The position numbers and the translations under genes are program-made. Below are positions 29,992 through 36,278 of a DNA stretch of 36,278 nucleotides, in pieces; the stretch's first letter is position 1, and every line of letters starts with the position of its first letter. Below the pieces are notes generated by a model. That model did no database searches. It was given only the letters and a program-made list of their open reading frames with translations, and had not been told where the DNA came from. The stretch is from assembly GCA_040755975.1 (NCBI GenBank), contig JBFLZY010000023.1, positions 1 through 36,278 of the forward strand, read 5' to 3'. The stretch comes from JAIMBK01 sp040755975. GTDB lineage: Bacteria > Bacillota > Desulfotomaculia > Desulfotomaculales > Nap2-2B.

Positions 29992-30348
29992 GGATATTCC
30001 CCTTTCCTGTGTTTTTTCTGAACCCCGGGCCTAACAGTTGGCTTTTATATTATGCAAGGGGATTGGCTTTTTTATTCTGCACCATTTCACACAGGTTAAA
30101 GGGTACAATATACCAGCCGCCAACTTCAGTTTTAACTGAGTCTGGCAACAACTTTACTTTGTGATTCGACATTTATTTTTCCTTTCTCTAGCAGGAAAAC
30201 CAATCCCGATCCGAGAATAATATATATAACTGCTATTGAAACCGGACAGATTTGGTTGCCGCTATGCTCTTGCCAGATTGAGCGCCGAAGACACGATTCT
30301 AACCTTGGCTGGAGGCACTTCGGCCACTGGTAATCCAGGGGTGTTATT
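29992..30348. other. Intergenic region before yabE
   Basis: About 355 bp, A+T-rich. A TTGGCTTTT direct repeat (about 30038 and 30064) and a TACAAT (30104-30109) without a matching -35 are visible. An ORF at 30236-30469 has no ribosome-binding site and overlaps yabE in another frame. No promoter is called with confidence. Confidence 0.5.
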
Positions 30349-31374
30349 ATGGAGTGGTGTACTTTGGGCCGGCCGGGAAGTCAACGGCCGGGTAACAGCC
30401 GTCCGCAACGAACCCTTTTTTCTTCAACGATTTTCCGGTTTTGTTTACTGGTTGGATTGCTCGTTATAGTTCTAGGTATCCTCGGTTACGCCTGGGCAAA
30501 AAAGAAAATCGTTTTGGTGGTTGACGGCCAGGAAAGGCAAATTCAAACGTACAGCCGGACAGTAGCCGATTTGTTAAAAACTCAGGGTGTAACCTTTTCT
30601 CCCGCCGATCAGGTTGAACCGGCTCTAACTACTCCCTTAAAAGATAACCTGCGGGTTGTGGTTAATCACGCCGCCCGGGTTGTTTTGACCGTGGACGGGC
30701 AGACTAAAGATATTCAAACCTGTGCAGGTACTGTGGGCGATGTATTACAGGAGCAGGGTATTTTTCTAGATCCGCGGGATATTGTTGAGCCGGATCCGGA
30801 TAGCCGGATCGAGGACGGAATAAAGATCAAGGTAGTGCGCGTGCGCTCCGAGGAGGAGACCAGGGAGGTTCCGATTCCCCGGCCCACCCGCCGGGAAATG
30901 GACCCCCATTTGGAACGGGGTTTCAGCAGGGTTGTGCAGGCCGGGAAAGACGGGCTGGAAAAACAGCGCTGGTTGATCGTTTATCACGACGGGCAGGAAG
31001 CGGAGCGCCGCCTGATCGAGCGCAATGTGCTGAAAGAACCTGTGGAACGCGTGATCCGGGTAGGTTCCTTGCAGCAGGTGTCCCGGGGCGGCCGGGATAT
31101 TCGCTTCAGCCGGGCGCTGGATGTGGTTGCTACGGCTTACACTTATACGGGGCATAACACAGCCTCCGGAGTTGCGCCGCAATTTGGAGTGGTGGCAGTG
31201 GATCCGCAGGTAATTCCGCTGGGCAGCCGCCTGTACGTGGAAGGTTACGGTTTCGCCCGGGCCCTGGATACGGGTGGCGCGATTAAGGGCAACCGCATAG
31301 ATGTTTTTTTAGAAACAAAAGAACAGACCAGGCGCTGGGGAGTGCGCCGGGTAAGGGTGTACATCCTGGAATGA
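30349..31374 (+). CDS. yabE: YabE-like G5/3D-domain cell-wall protein
   Basis: 341-residue secreted or membrane-anchored protein: one transmembrane segment at about 31-49 after an Arg-rich N-terminus, two DUF348 repeats (VVDGQERQIQTYSRTVADLL; LTVDGQTKDIQTCAGTVGDVL), a G5 domain, and a C-terminal 3D domain (VATAYTYTG...VVAVDPQVIPLGSRLYV...ALDTGGAIKGNRIDVF) with three conserved Asp. The 3D domain resembles resuscitation-promoting factor and MltA-type lytic transglycosylases, so peptidoglycan cleavage is likely. ATG at 30349 follows AGGGGTG. rnmV, which normally follows, is missing. Confidence 0.88.
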   Translation: MEWCTLGRPGSQRPGNSRPQRTLFSSTIFRFCLLVGLLVIVLGILGYAWAKKKIVLVVDGQERQIQTYSRTVADLLKTQGVTFSPADQVEPALTTPLKDNLRVVVNHAARVVLTVDGQTKDIQTCAGTVGDVLQEQGIFLDPRDIVEPDPDSRIEDGIKIKVVRVRSEEETREVPIPRPTRREMDPHLERGFSRVVQAGKDGLEKQRWLIVYHDGQEAERRLIERNVLKEPVERVIRVGSLQQVSRGGRDIRFSRALDVVATAYTYTGHNTASGVAPQFGVVAVDPQVIPLGSRLYVEGYGFARALDTGGAIKGNRIDVFLETKEQTRRWGVRRVRVYILE

Positions 31375-31530
31375 AAGTCATTGTTTTCGGCTTTCCTGCT
31401 TCCCGGCGTCCTTCAACTCTCCCAAATTGTTGATCGCCCCCTCTTTAAAAACCTTCTCGCCCTAAGACCTTCCTCCCCTCTCATCCTTCCTTTTCAACCC
31501 GATCATTCACGCATGTTTTTGCGGCAGAAC

Positions 31531-31559
31531 TTGCCTTGGGGAAAAAAAATTATTATTAT
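31531..31559 (+). promoter_or_regulatory. Candidate sigma-A promoter for rsmA
   Basis: -35 TTGCCT (31531-31536), 17-bp spacer containing an A8 run, -10 TATTAT (31554-31559). Start of transcription would be near 31566, about 30 nt before rsmA. The rest of 31375-31597 is C/T-rich with no gene. Confidence 0.55.
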
Positions 31560-31597
31560 ATTTTAGGGGCATAAGTGAACAAAAAGGCTTTTTAAGT

Positions 31598-32476
31598 TTG
31601 GGGGTAGCCAAAATATTTACCCAATACGGTTTTCGTTGCCGGAAAAAATGGGGGCAGAACTTCCTGGTGGACGACAATATCGTTCGCAAAATTATTGCTG
31701 CCGCCGGGCTGTCCCCCGCCGATGTAGTTGTGGAAATCGGCGCCGGCGCCGGTGCCTTGACCCGCGTGCTGGCTCAAAAGGCCGGGCTGGTCATTGCGAT
31801 CGAAATAGATGAGCGGTTGCTGCCGATGCTCAACGAAACCTTAAAGAATTATGACAACGTGGAAGTTGTCTTGAGCGACGCCCTGCGGCTCGATTTTGAT
31901 CTGCTGGTAAAAGAAAAGGCAACTGCCCGAAAAAGCGGGCAGCGGCTCTTTCCATATAAAGTGGTTTCCAACATCCCCTATGCGATCACGACGCCGTTGC
32001 TTTTGCACCTGCTGGAGGGAAAATTTGACTTTTGTTTTTTGTTAATCATGATCCAGCACGAAGTTGCCCGCCGTCTGGTCGCGGGGCCAGGGGACGCGGA
32101 TTACGGGGCCTTGAGTATAGTCGGGCAGTATTATACGGAGCCGAAAATTCTTTTTCGGGTGCCGCGGACGGTGTTTTATCCCCGGCCGGAGGTAGATTCG
32201 GCGGTTGTCTACCTGCAACGGAGAAAAAAGCCTGCTGTCGAGGTCCCTGACGAGGACCTTTTTTTTAATCTCGTGCGCAGCGCTTTTGGACAGCGCCGGA
32301 AAACTATTTTAAACGCCCTTGCCGGCAGCCGGAGGGCGCCCGGCCTTACCCGGGAAGCCTGGCGGGAAGTCCTGCGCGCGGCCGGGATCGACCCCGGGCG
32401 CCGGGGCGAATCTTTAGGCATCGAAGAATTTGCTGCCCTCGCCGGGCAGGTTGCTAATCAGTTTGGAAAGAAGTGA
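31598..32476 (+). CDS. rsmA: 16S rRNA dimethyladenosine transferase RsmA (KsgA)
   Basis: Dimethylates A1518 and A1519 in the 16S rRNA 3' hairpin, a late step of 30S assembly. 292 residues: KKWGQNFLVD, EIGAGAGALT (SAM-binding), EIDERLLP, NIPYAI (NxPY catalytic motif) and C-terminal VRSAFGQRRKTILNAL. TTG start at 31598; ribosome-binding site is weak (AAAGG). Position after yabE and before yabG matches Bacillus ksgA. Confidence 0.95.
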   Translation: MGVAKIFTQYGFRCRKKWGQNFLVDDNIVRKIIAAAGLSPADVVVEIGAGAGALTRVLAQKAGLVIAIEIDERLLPMLNETLKNYDNVEVVLSDALRLDFDLLVKEKATARKSGQRLFPYKVVSNIPYAITTPLLLHLLEGKFDFCFLLIMIQHEVARRLVAGPGDADYGALSIVGQYYTEPKILFRVPRTVFYPRPEVDSAVVYLQRRKKPAVEVPDEDLFFNLVRSAFGQRRKTILNALAGSRRAPGLTREAWREVLRAAGIDPGRRGESLGIEEFAALAGQVANQFGKK

Positions 32477-32483
32477 TTCCTTT

Positions 32484-32954
32484 ATGTACTTTATCAGTCC
32501 TACCAGGGGTAGGCTTACTTTCGAGGAAATGATGGCCGATATCGTCGGTTATATCACCGGTCTGCCTTCATCGCAGTATAAGATCATCATTGGTTCGGAT
32601 TCCCAGGTAAAACACGAATCCTGTTTTATCACCGCCATTATTGTCCACCGGTTGGGCAAAGGAGCCCGTTATTACTACCGGAAAAAACTGCACAGAAAAA
32701 TCAAAAGCCTGCACCAGAAAATATTTTACGAAACCAGTCTAAGCCTGGAACTGGGCGGTCTGGTGGCCAAGTACCTGGCCGAATGCGGTCTGGATGATTT
32801 GGAAGTGGAAATTCACATTGACGTCGGCCGGCAGGGGGAAACGCGCGATTTGATTAAAGAAGTGGTTGGTATGGTTACCGGCAGCGGTTTTCAGGCAAAA
32901 ATTAAGCCGGAGGCCTTCGGAGCATCCAGCGTTGCCGATAAACATACCAAATAA
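32484..32954 (+). CDS. YkuK-like (DUF458) RNase-H-fold protein
   Basis: 156 residues, MYFISPTRGRLTFEEMMADIV..., followed by IIIGSDSQVK and IHIDVGRQGETRDLIKEVVGMV: acidic residues spaced as in the ribonuclease-H-like YkuK/DUF458 family. A nuclease function is predicted but not shown for this family. ATG at 32484 lies 7 bp after the rsmA stop; GGAAAGAAG provides a ribosome-binding site. Likely co-transcribed with rsmA. The downstream gap holds a degenerate GGCACGAAGGCA tract. Confidence 0.75.
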   Translation: MYFISPTRGRLTFEEMMADIVGYITGLPSSQYKIIIGSDSQVKHESCFITAIIVHRLGKGARYYYRKKLHRKIKSLHQKIFYETSLSLELGGLVAKYLAECGLDDLEVEIHIDVGRQGETRDLIKEVVGMVTGSGFQAKIKPEAFGASSVADKHTK

Positions 32955-32976
32955 GGCACGAAGGCAAAGAGTCTGG

Positions 32977-33774
32977 TTAAAGGACATTACTTAGAAATTG
33001 TTCCAGGATATCGAACCTTCTCTCCGGGTGGTAGCCGAGGTAGGCGACCCCTTTACGGGAGCGGTTGCGCTGCTGATCCCGGTAGGCCTGCATGGCTTCC
33101 AGGCAGTCGCCGATGATGGTTTCCGCAATCCGGTGGCAGTGCACGGGATCTTTTTGCAAGGAGCCCAGCCGGCTGTGGGGGACGCGCGCGCCGATTTTTA
33201 CCCGCAGTCTTTTTTTGGCCGCCAGGGCCAGCGCCACCGGCGGAATGGCCAGTTCCCGCACAGGGATCTGCTCTAAAAAGGTGCGGGAAACGGCGTGCGG
33301 CCCGTGCGCCGGGGAAGCGCTGCCGATTTCTTTTTCCAGCCCGATGGTCCGGTTGAGGAGAATCCGTACTTTAATCAGGTAGCTGGCCAGAGAAGACAAT
33401 TCGGCAGGCGCTTCCGGCGGGTAGCAATCCGTTAAGGCTAAATGGGCGTTTCTTTTCAGAACGTTCATCACCAACTCCCCTAAGGGGCCGGCAAGATCTC
33501 CGGCCATGTCTCCATCCACAAAGAGGACAACTTGCGCCCCCCTTTTATACGCCCAGGCTGCTCCCACGGCCCTGGGCACGTCAATTCCCAGAGCCTCTTC
33601 GAAAACAAGGGGTTGCACTTGACTTTGCCCCAAATTTTGAATTGCCGCCTGGGAGTCGTCACGGCAACCGTTAAGTACGGGGATAACCAGGTCGGTGCCG
33701 GCAGCGAGCAGTGTTTTGATGACCTTTCCGATGGTTGCTGCTTCGTTTTTTACCGGAACTACAGCCGCAATCAT
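32977..33774 (-). CDS. Family 2 glycosyltransferase-like protein
   Basis: 265-residue GT-A fold protein: VVPVKNEAATIGKVIKTLL (nucleotide-binding start), then FVDGDMAGDL, carrying the D-x-D-type metal site. The C-terminal part is helical and basic. The acceptor and sugar are unknown; no transmembrane helix is visible, so it is probably cytoplasmic. ATG at 33774 follows GAAGGAGGT. Opposite in direction to yabG, with a shared 170-bp region that carries the yabG sigma-K promoter. Confidence 0.75.
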   Translation of the reverse strand: MIAAVVPVKNEAATIGKVIKTLLAAGTDLVIPVLNGCRDDSQAAIQNLGQSQVQPLVFEEALGIDVPRAVGAAWAYKRGAQVVLFVDGDMAGDLAGPLGELVMNVLKRNAHLALTDCYPPEAPAELSSLASYLIKVRILLNRTIGLEKEIGSASPAHGPHAVSRTFLEQIPVRELAIPPVALALAAKKRLRVKIGARVPHSRLGSLQKDPVHCHRIAETIIGDCLEAMQAYRDQQRNRSRKGVAYLGYHPERRFDILEQFLSNVL

Positions 33775-33891
33775 TACTTACCTCCTTCCGGCGTACAAAC
33801 TTGTTTTTGGCTTTGCGGAATGTTCAAGCTTTCCACTGGTTTTGCGCCCACTACAGTGGTCCCACTTAAAAAATTACATTTTAAAAATATT

Positions 33892-33921
33892 CACCAGGTT
33901 GTATGGTTGTAACATACAATA
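33892..33921 (+). promoter_or_regulatory. Sigma-K promoter of yabG
   Basis: -35 CACC (33892-33895), a 17-bp spacer, -10 CATACAATA (33913-33921): a full match to the sigma-K pattern mACm-N16/17-CATAnnnTA. Transcription should start near 33929, close to the GTG start. Bacillus yabG is also sigma-K dependent. Confidence 0.8.
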
Positions 33922-33946
33922 TAGGGAATAAGTGGGGGTGAAAACT

Positions 33947-34822
33947 GTGGATAAGATTAAAGCAGGTGACGTTGTTGCCCGCCTGTCGTACGGAGGAGAT
34001 ATATTTTTTAAGGTGATGGAGATCTTTCCGGGTCAAGACGGAAAGGCGTACGCCCGGCTGAAAGGGCTTGATCTAAGACTTCTCGCCACCTCCCCCCTGG
34101 ATGACCTGGAAAAGGTGGAACCTGCCCGGGTGGCCGCTTTCTGGCATTCCTTTATGACCAGGAACCACGAACATATGCGGCGGATTTTTCAACGGCGCCA
34201 GCAGGAGCACATCCAGAGGCTGGGCCGGGCAACGGGGTACTCGGAAAATAAAATAGAAAGTTTCGACGTGCCCGGATCGGTCCTGCACATTGACGGTGAC
34301 GGTGATTACCTTGATTTATGCCTGACCACCTACCGGCAGCTGGGTATCCCCGCCCATGGCTACTGCATTCCGGAAGAGGAACAGGTACAAACGTTGGGCA
34401 CCTTGTTGCGGCAGCACCATCCGGACATCCTGGTCCTTACCGGCCACGACGGCGTTGTTAAAGGGGCGCGGGATTTTTCCGACATAAATAATTACCACAC
34501 CTCGAAACATTTCCTTGAGGCCGTGAAAATCGCCCGCGAGTACGAAAAAAGTAAAGACGACCTGATTATTTTCGCGGGTGCCTGCCAATCCCATTACGAA
34601 GCCCTCTTAGAAGCCGGGGCCAACTTCGCCAGCTCCCCGCAGCGCGTTCTGATCCACGCCTTTGACCCCGTTTTTGTGGTGGAAAAAATTGCTTATACAT
34701 CAATATATGATCCAATTCCTTTAAAAGATATCATAGCCGGAACGATTACCGGTTTTTCCGGAATCGGCGGCCTGGAAACCCGCGGAAAATACCGTCTGGG
34801 CGTTCCCAAATCGCCGTATTGA
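33947..34822 (+). CDS. yabG: Sporulation-specific protease YabG
   Basis: A cysteine-type protease of the mother cell that trims spore coat proteins and, in clostridia, germination factors. 291 residues: MDKIKAGDVVARLSYGGDIFFKV, a central HIDGDGDYLDLC, VLTGHDGVVKG (likely catalytic His), FAGACQSHYEALLEAG (likely catalytic Cys) and C-terminal GLETRGKYRLG. The GTG at 33947 is preferred because GGGGGTGA is 6-8 nt upstream; the GTG at 33932 is within that site. Single gene driven by the sigma-K promoter at 33892-33921. Confidence 0.94.
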   Translation: MDKIKAGDVVARLSYGGDIFFKVMEIFPGQDGKAYARLKGLDLRLLATSPLDDLEKVEPARVAAFWHSFMTRNHEHMRRIFQRRQQEHIQRLGRATGYSENKIESFDVPGSVLHIDGDGDYLDLCLTTYRQLGIPAHGYCIPEEEQVQTLGTLLRQHHPDILVLTGHDGVVKGARDFSDINNYHTSKHFLEAVKIAREYEKSKDDLIIFAGACQSHYEALLEAGANFASSPQRVLIHAFDPVFVVEKIAYTSIYDPIPLKDIIAGTITGFSGIGGLETRGKYRLGVPKSPY

Positions 34823-34848
34823 GGCATAAAGGCACAAAGGCACAGAGG
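34823..34848 (+). repeat. Short tandem GGCAYAAA-type repeat
   Basis: Three 8-bp units, GGCATAAA, GGCACAAA and GGCACAGA, directly after the yabG stop. Similar degenerate tracts are seen at about 32953-32970 and, on the other strand, at 22970-22997. Confidence 0.6.
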
Positions 34849-34912
34849 AACGTAACTGTTCAACTATTTATGAAGGGATGCCCCGCTCTTGCCCGAACGG
34901 CGACCAAATTGT

Positions 34913-34941
34913 CACCCTTCCCCCGCTTTCTGCATATGATG
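34913..34941 (+). promoter_or_regulatory. Candidate sigma-K promoter of the NAL1-like peptidase
   Basis: CACC (34913-34916), 16-bp spacer, CATATGATG (34933-34941): one mismatch from the sigma-K -10. It ends 27 bp before the ATG. Suggestive only. Confidence 0.45.
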
Positions 34942-34968
34942 GCTTGAAAGCACGGGGAGGGTTACTTT

Positions 34969-35973
34969 ATGGATAGGCATTTGCGGGTTTTGAGCAAGTC
35001 GAAAGAAAATTTACTGAAATTGCCTAACGTTGTTGGCGTGGGCGTAGGATTAAAAAAAGTGGGGGAGGAGACGACCGATCGCTTATCCCTGGTTGTTTTT
35101 GTGGAAAAGAAAGTACCCACTCAGAAACTGCGCAAAGAGCACGTTGTTCCCTTAAAGATAAATGATCTTGAAACGGACGTTATTGAAATCGGCAGAGTGC
35201 GTTTTTTAAGCGAACGCACCCGCCGGATGCGGCCGGCCCGGCCCGGGGCGAGTATCGGCCACTATAAAGTTTCGGCCGGAACGTTTGGCGCCGTGGTCAG
35301 GGATAAAAGCACAAAGGAAAAATTGATTTTAAGCAACAACCATATTTTAGCGAACGCCACCAACGGGCAGGACGGGCGCTCTAAAGTAGGCGATCCCGTT
35401 TTGCAGCCGGGCCCGCATGACGGCGGCGGGCCGCGTGACCGCATCGCCAGCCTGCTCCGGTTTATCCCGGTCAAAAGAACCGTTCGGGACGTAGAATGTC
35501 CCGTGGCCATGGCCGCGGCCAGGCTGAGCAACGCCGTTCTGCACGCCATCCGCCCCCATTACGATTTCAAGCTCGTAAAACGAACGCAGGAAGCCAATCT
35601 GGTTGATTGCGCGGTGGCCCGGCCCGACTCGCCCAATCTAATCGACGGAGATATTTTGGAGGTCGGGGCGGTAGAAGGGGTGGCCGAGGTCAGACCCGGC
35701 GACCAGGTATTAAAAAGCGGCCGGACCAGCGCGGTAACGGAAGGAAAAGTGCTGGCCCTGGGGGTAACCGTGAAGGTAGATATTACCGACGGTGAAGTCG
35801 GCTGGTTCTCCAATCAGGTGGTGGGCGACCTGGTTTCGCGCCCGGGAGACAGCGGCTCGTTGATTTTAAATAATAAAAAAGAAGCGGTTGGCCTGTTATT
35901 TGCCGGTTCGGATAGATACACCGTATTTAACCGGATTCAAAACGTCATGGAAAAACTGGGTTTAATTTTCTAA
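34969..35973 (+). CDS. Trypsin-like serine peptidase (NAL1-like)
   Basis: 334-residue chymotrypsin-fold peptidase: LILSNNHILAN with catalytic His125, LVDCAVA with Asp213, and RPGDSGSLI with Ser295. The N-terminal 75 residues (LPNVVGVGVGLKKVGEETTDRLSLVVFVEKK) form an extra domain typical of NAL1-like proteins. No signal peptide or membrane anchor is seen, so it is cytoplasmic or packed in the spore. Substrates unknown. Start ATG after GGGGAGGG. A sigma-K-like promoter and yabG next door suggest a late-sporulation protease; that is inference. Confidence 0.8.
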   Translation: MDRHLRVLSKSKENLLKLPNVVGVGVGLKKVGEETTDRLSLVVFVEKKVPTQKLRKEHVVPLKINDLETDVIEIGRVRFLSERTRRMRPARPGASIGHYKVSAGTFGAVVRDKSTKEKLILSNNHILANATNGQDGRSKVGDPVLQPGPHDGGGPRDRIASLLRFIPVKRTVRDVECPVAMAAARLSNAVLHAIRPHYDFKLVKRTQEANLVDCAVARPDSPNLIDGDILEVGAVEGVAEVRPGDQVLKSGRTSAVTEGKVLALGVTVKVDITDGEVGWFSNQVVGDLVSRPGDSGSLILNNKKEAVGLLFAGSDRYTVFNRIQNVMEKLGLIF

Positions 35974-36045
35974 TTGGCGTTGAATCAGGAAGTGCTCCGA
36001 AAGACGAAGGAATTAATTCCTGTTTTCAAGGGAGGGGTCTTTAGT

Positions 36046-36278
36046 TTGGCTCAAGACAATGCCTCCACAGGTAAAAATACCCTTGTTGTCCTTGGCGAGG
36101 TCCCTGCCTTGGGTCCCTGTTTTCAAAGAAAAGAGGAAGCGGTCCGGAAAGTGAATTTGTTGCTGGCCACGATTGCCGGATTAACTAATCAAACCCCTGT
36201 TGCTCCCTACCAGATCATCCTCAAGCGGCAGGTCGATGGCTGCTATACCCTGGCGATAAAAAGCGACGCGGTAACGAT
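36046..36278 (+). CDS. Partial gene of unknown function, runs off the window
   Basis: TTG at 36046 lies 8 nt after GGAGGGG, opening MAQDNASTGKNTLVVLGEVPALGPCF and continuing without a stop to the window end (about 77 codons). The sequence alternates hydrophobic and charged stretches (VNLLLATIAGLTNQTPVAPYQIIL), like a soluble globular domain. I do not recognise the family. Transcribed in the same direction as the serine peptidase, 72 bp after it. Confidence 0.6.
   Translation, partial: MAQDNASTGKNTLVVLGEVPALGPCFQRKEEAVRKVNLLLATIAGLTNQTPVAPYQIILKRQVDGCYTLAIKSDAVT

Noticed and set aside
30236..30469. ORF overlapping the start of yabE
   Set aside because: No ribosome-binding site; yabE in the other frame has a clear domain structure.
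33885..33920. Sigma-E promoter for yabG (AAATATT plus CATACAAT)
   Set aside because: The spacer would be 21 bp, too long for sigma-E. The sigma-K reading with a 17-bp spacer fits exactly.
1..36278. CRISPR array or insertion sequence with transposase
   Set aside because: No regularly spaced identical repeats and no transposase or integrase gene in any frame were found.

Overview
The window looks like a chromosome segment of a spore-forming, anaerobic member of the Bacillota, most likely a Peptococcaceae/Desulfotomaculum/Pelotomaculum-type clostridium. The reasons are the Bacillus-like 'yaa/yab' gene order, sporulation genes (bofA, yabG, gerP-like genes, yabE, abrB), a ferredoxin-dependent 2-oxoacid oxidoreductase, strong Gram-positive ribosome-binding sites and many GTG/TTG starts. 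The genus is an inference from gene content and order.

Layout. (1) 1-4201: an FmdB-type zinc ribbon gene, about 750 bp of repeat-rich non-coding DNA, a ferritin-like protein, a small gerP-like spore germination cluster (two GerPA/PF-like genes facing an Hsp20-GerPC-like pair) and an alpha/beta hydrolase. (2) 4202-12472: the Bacillus-type block tadA - scr (SRP RNA) - dnaX - ebfC - recR - bofA. It is interrupted between tadA and scr by a decayed hicA/hicB pair, tRNA-Ser(CGA), a broken TetR/ABC exporter operon that is visibly richer in A+T, and tRNA-Ser(GGA). (3) 12473-21208: metabolic genes inserted between bofA and the next conserved block. These are a P-loop NTPase with a four-subunit 2-oxoacid:ferredoxin oxidoreductase, aspartokinase, a RidA-like protein, ATP-dependent PEP carboxykinase, a gamma-carbonic-anhydrase-like protein and a small helix-turn-helix-like protein. 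(4) 21379-34822: the second Bacillus-type block, yaaO-like decarboxylase - tmk - holB - ricT - yabA - rsmI - abrB - metG - tatD - (ykuS) - yabE - rsmA - (ykuK-like, glycosyltransferase) - yabG. The rnmV gene usually found between yabE and rsmA is absent. (5) 34969-36278: a trypsin-like NAL1-type serine peptidase and the start of an unidentified gene.

How the genes fit together. Many products serve information processing: DNA polymerase III clamp loader (DnaX, HolB), YabA (which controls initiation and binds the clamp), RecR, Tmk, and rRNA/tRNA modification and charging (RsmA, RsmI, TadA, MetG, two tRNA-Ser, SRP RNA). A second theme is sporulation and spore germination: BofA, GerP-like proteins, the YabG protease with a textbook sigma-K promoter, RicT and AbrB. 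The serine peptidase after yabG also has a sigma-K-like promoter, so a spore role is possible. Central carbon and amino-acid metabolism (OFOR, PckA, LysC) fills the middle.

The most unusual signals are: a family of GTGAGTGCCGG repeats, one copy inside dnaX; two 72-73 bp dispersed repeats; two near-identical palindromes; a decayed HicA toxin that lacks its catalytic His; a TetR-ABC module bracketed by tRNA-Ser direct repeats; a 170-nt ricT/yabA overlap; and a terminator-like hairpin in the leader of the P-loop/OFOR operon.
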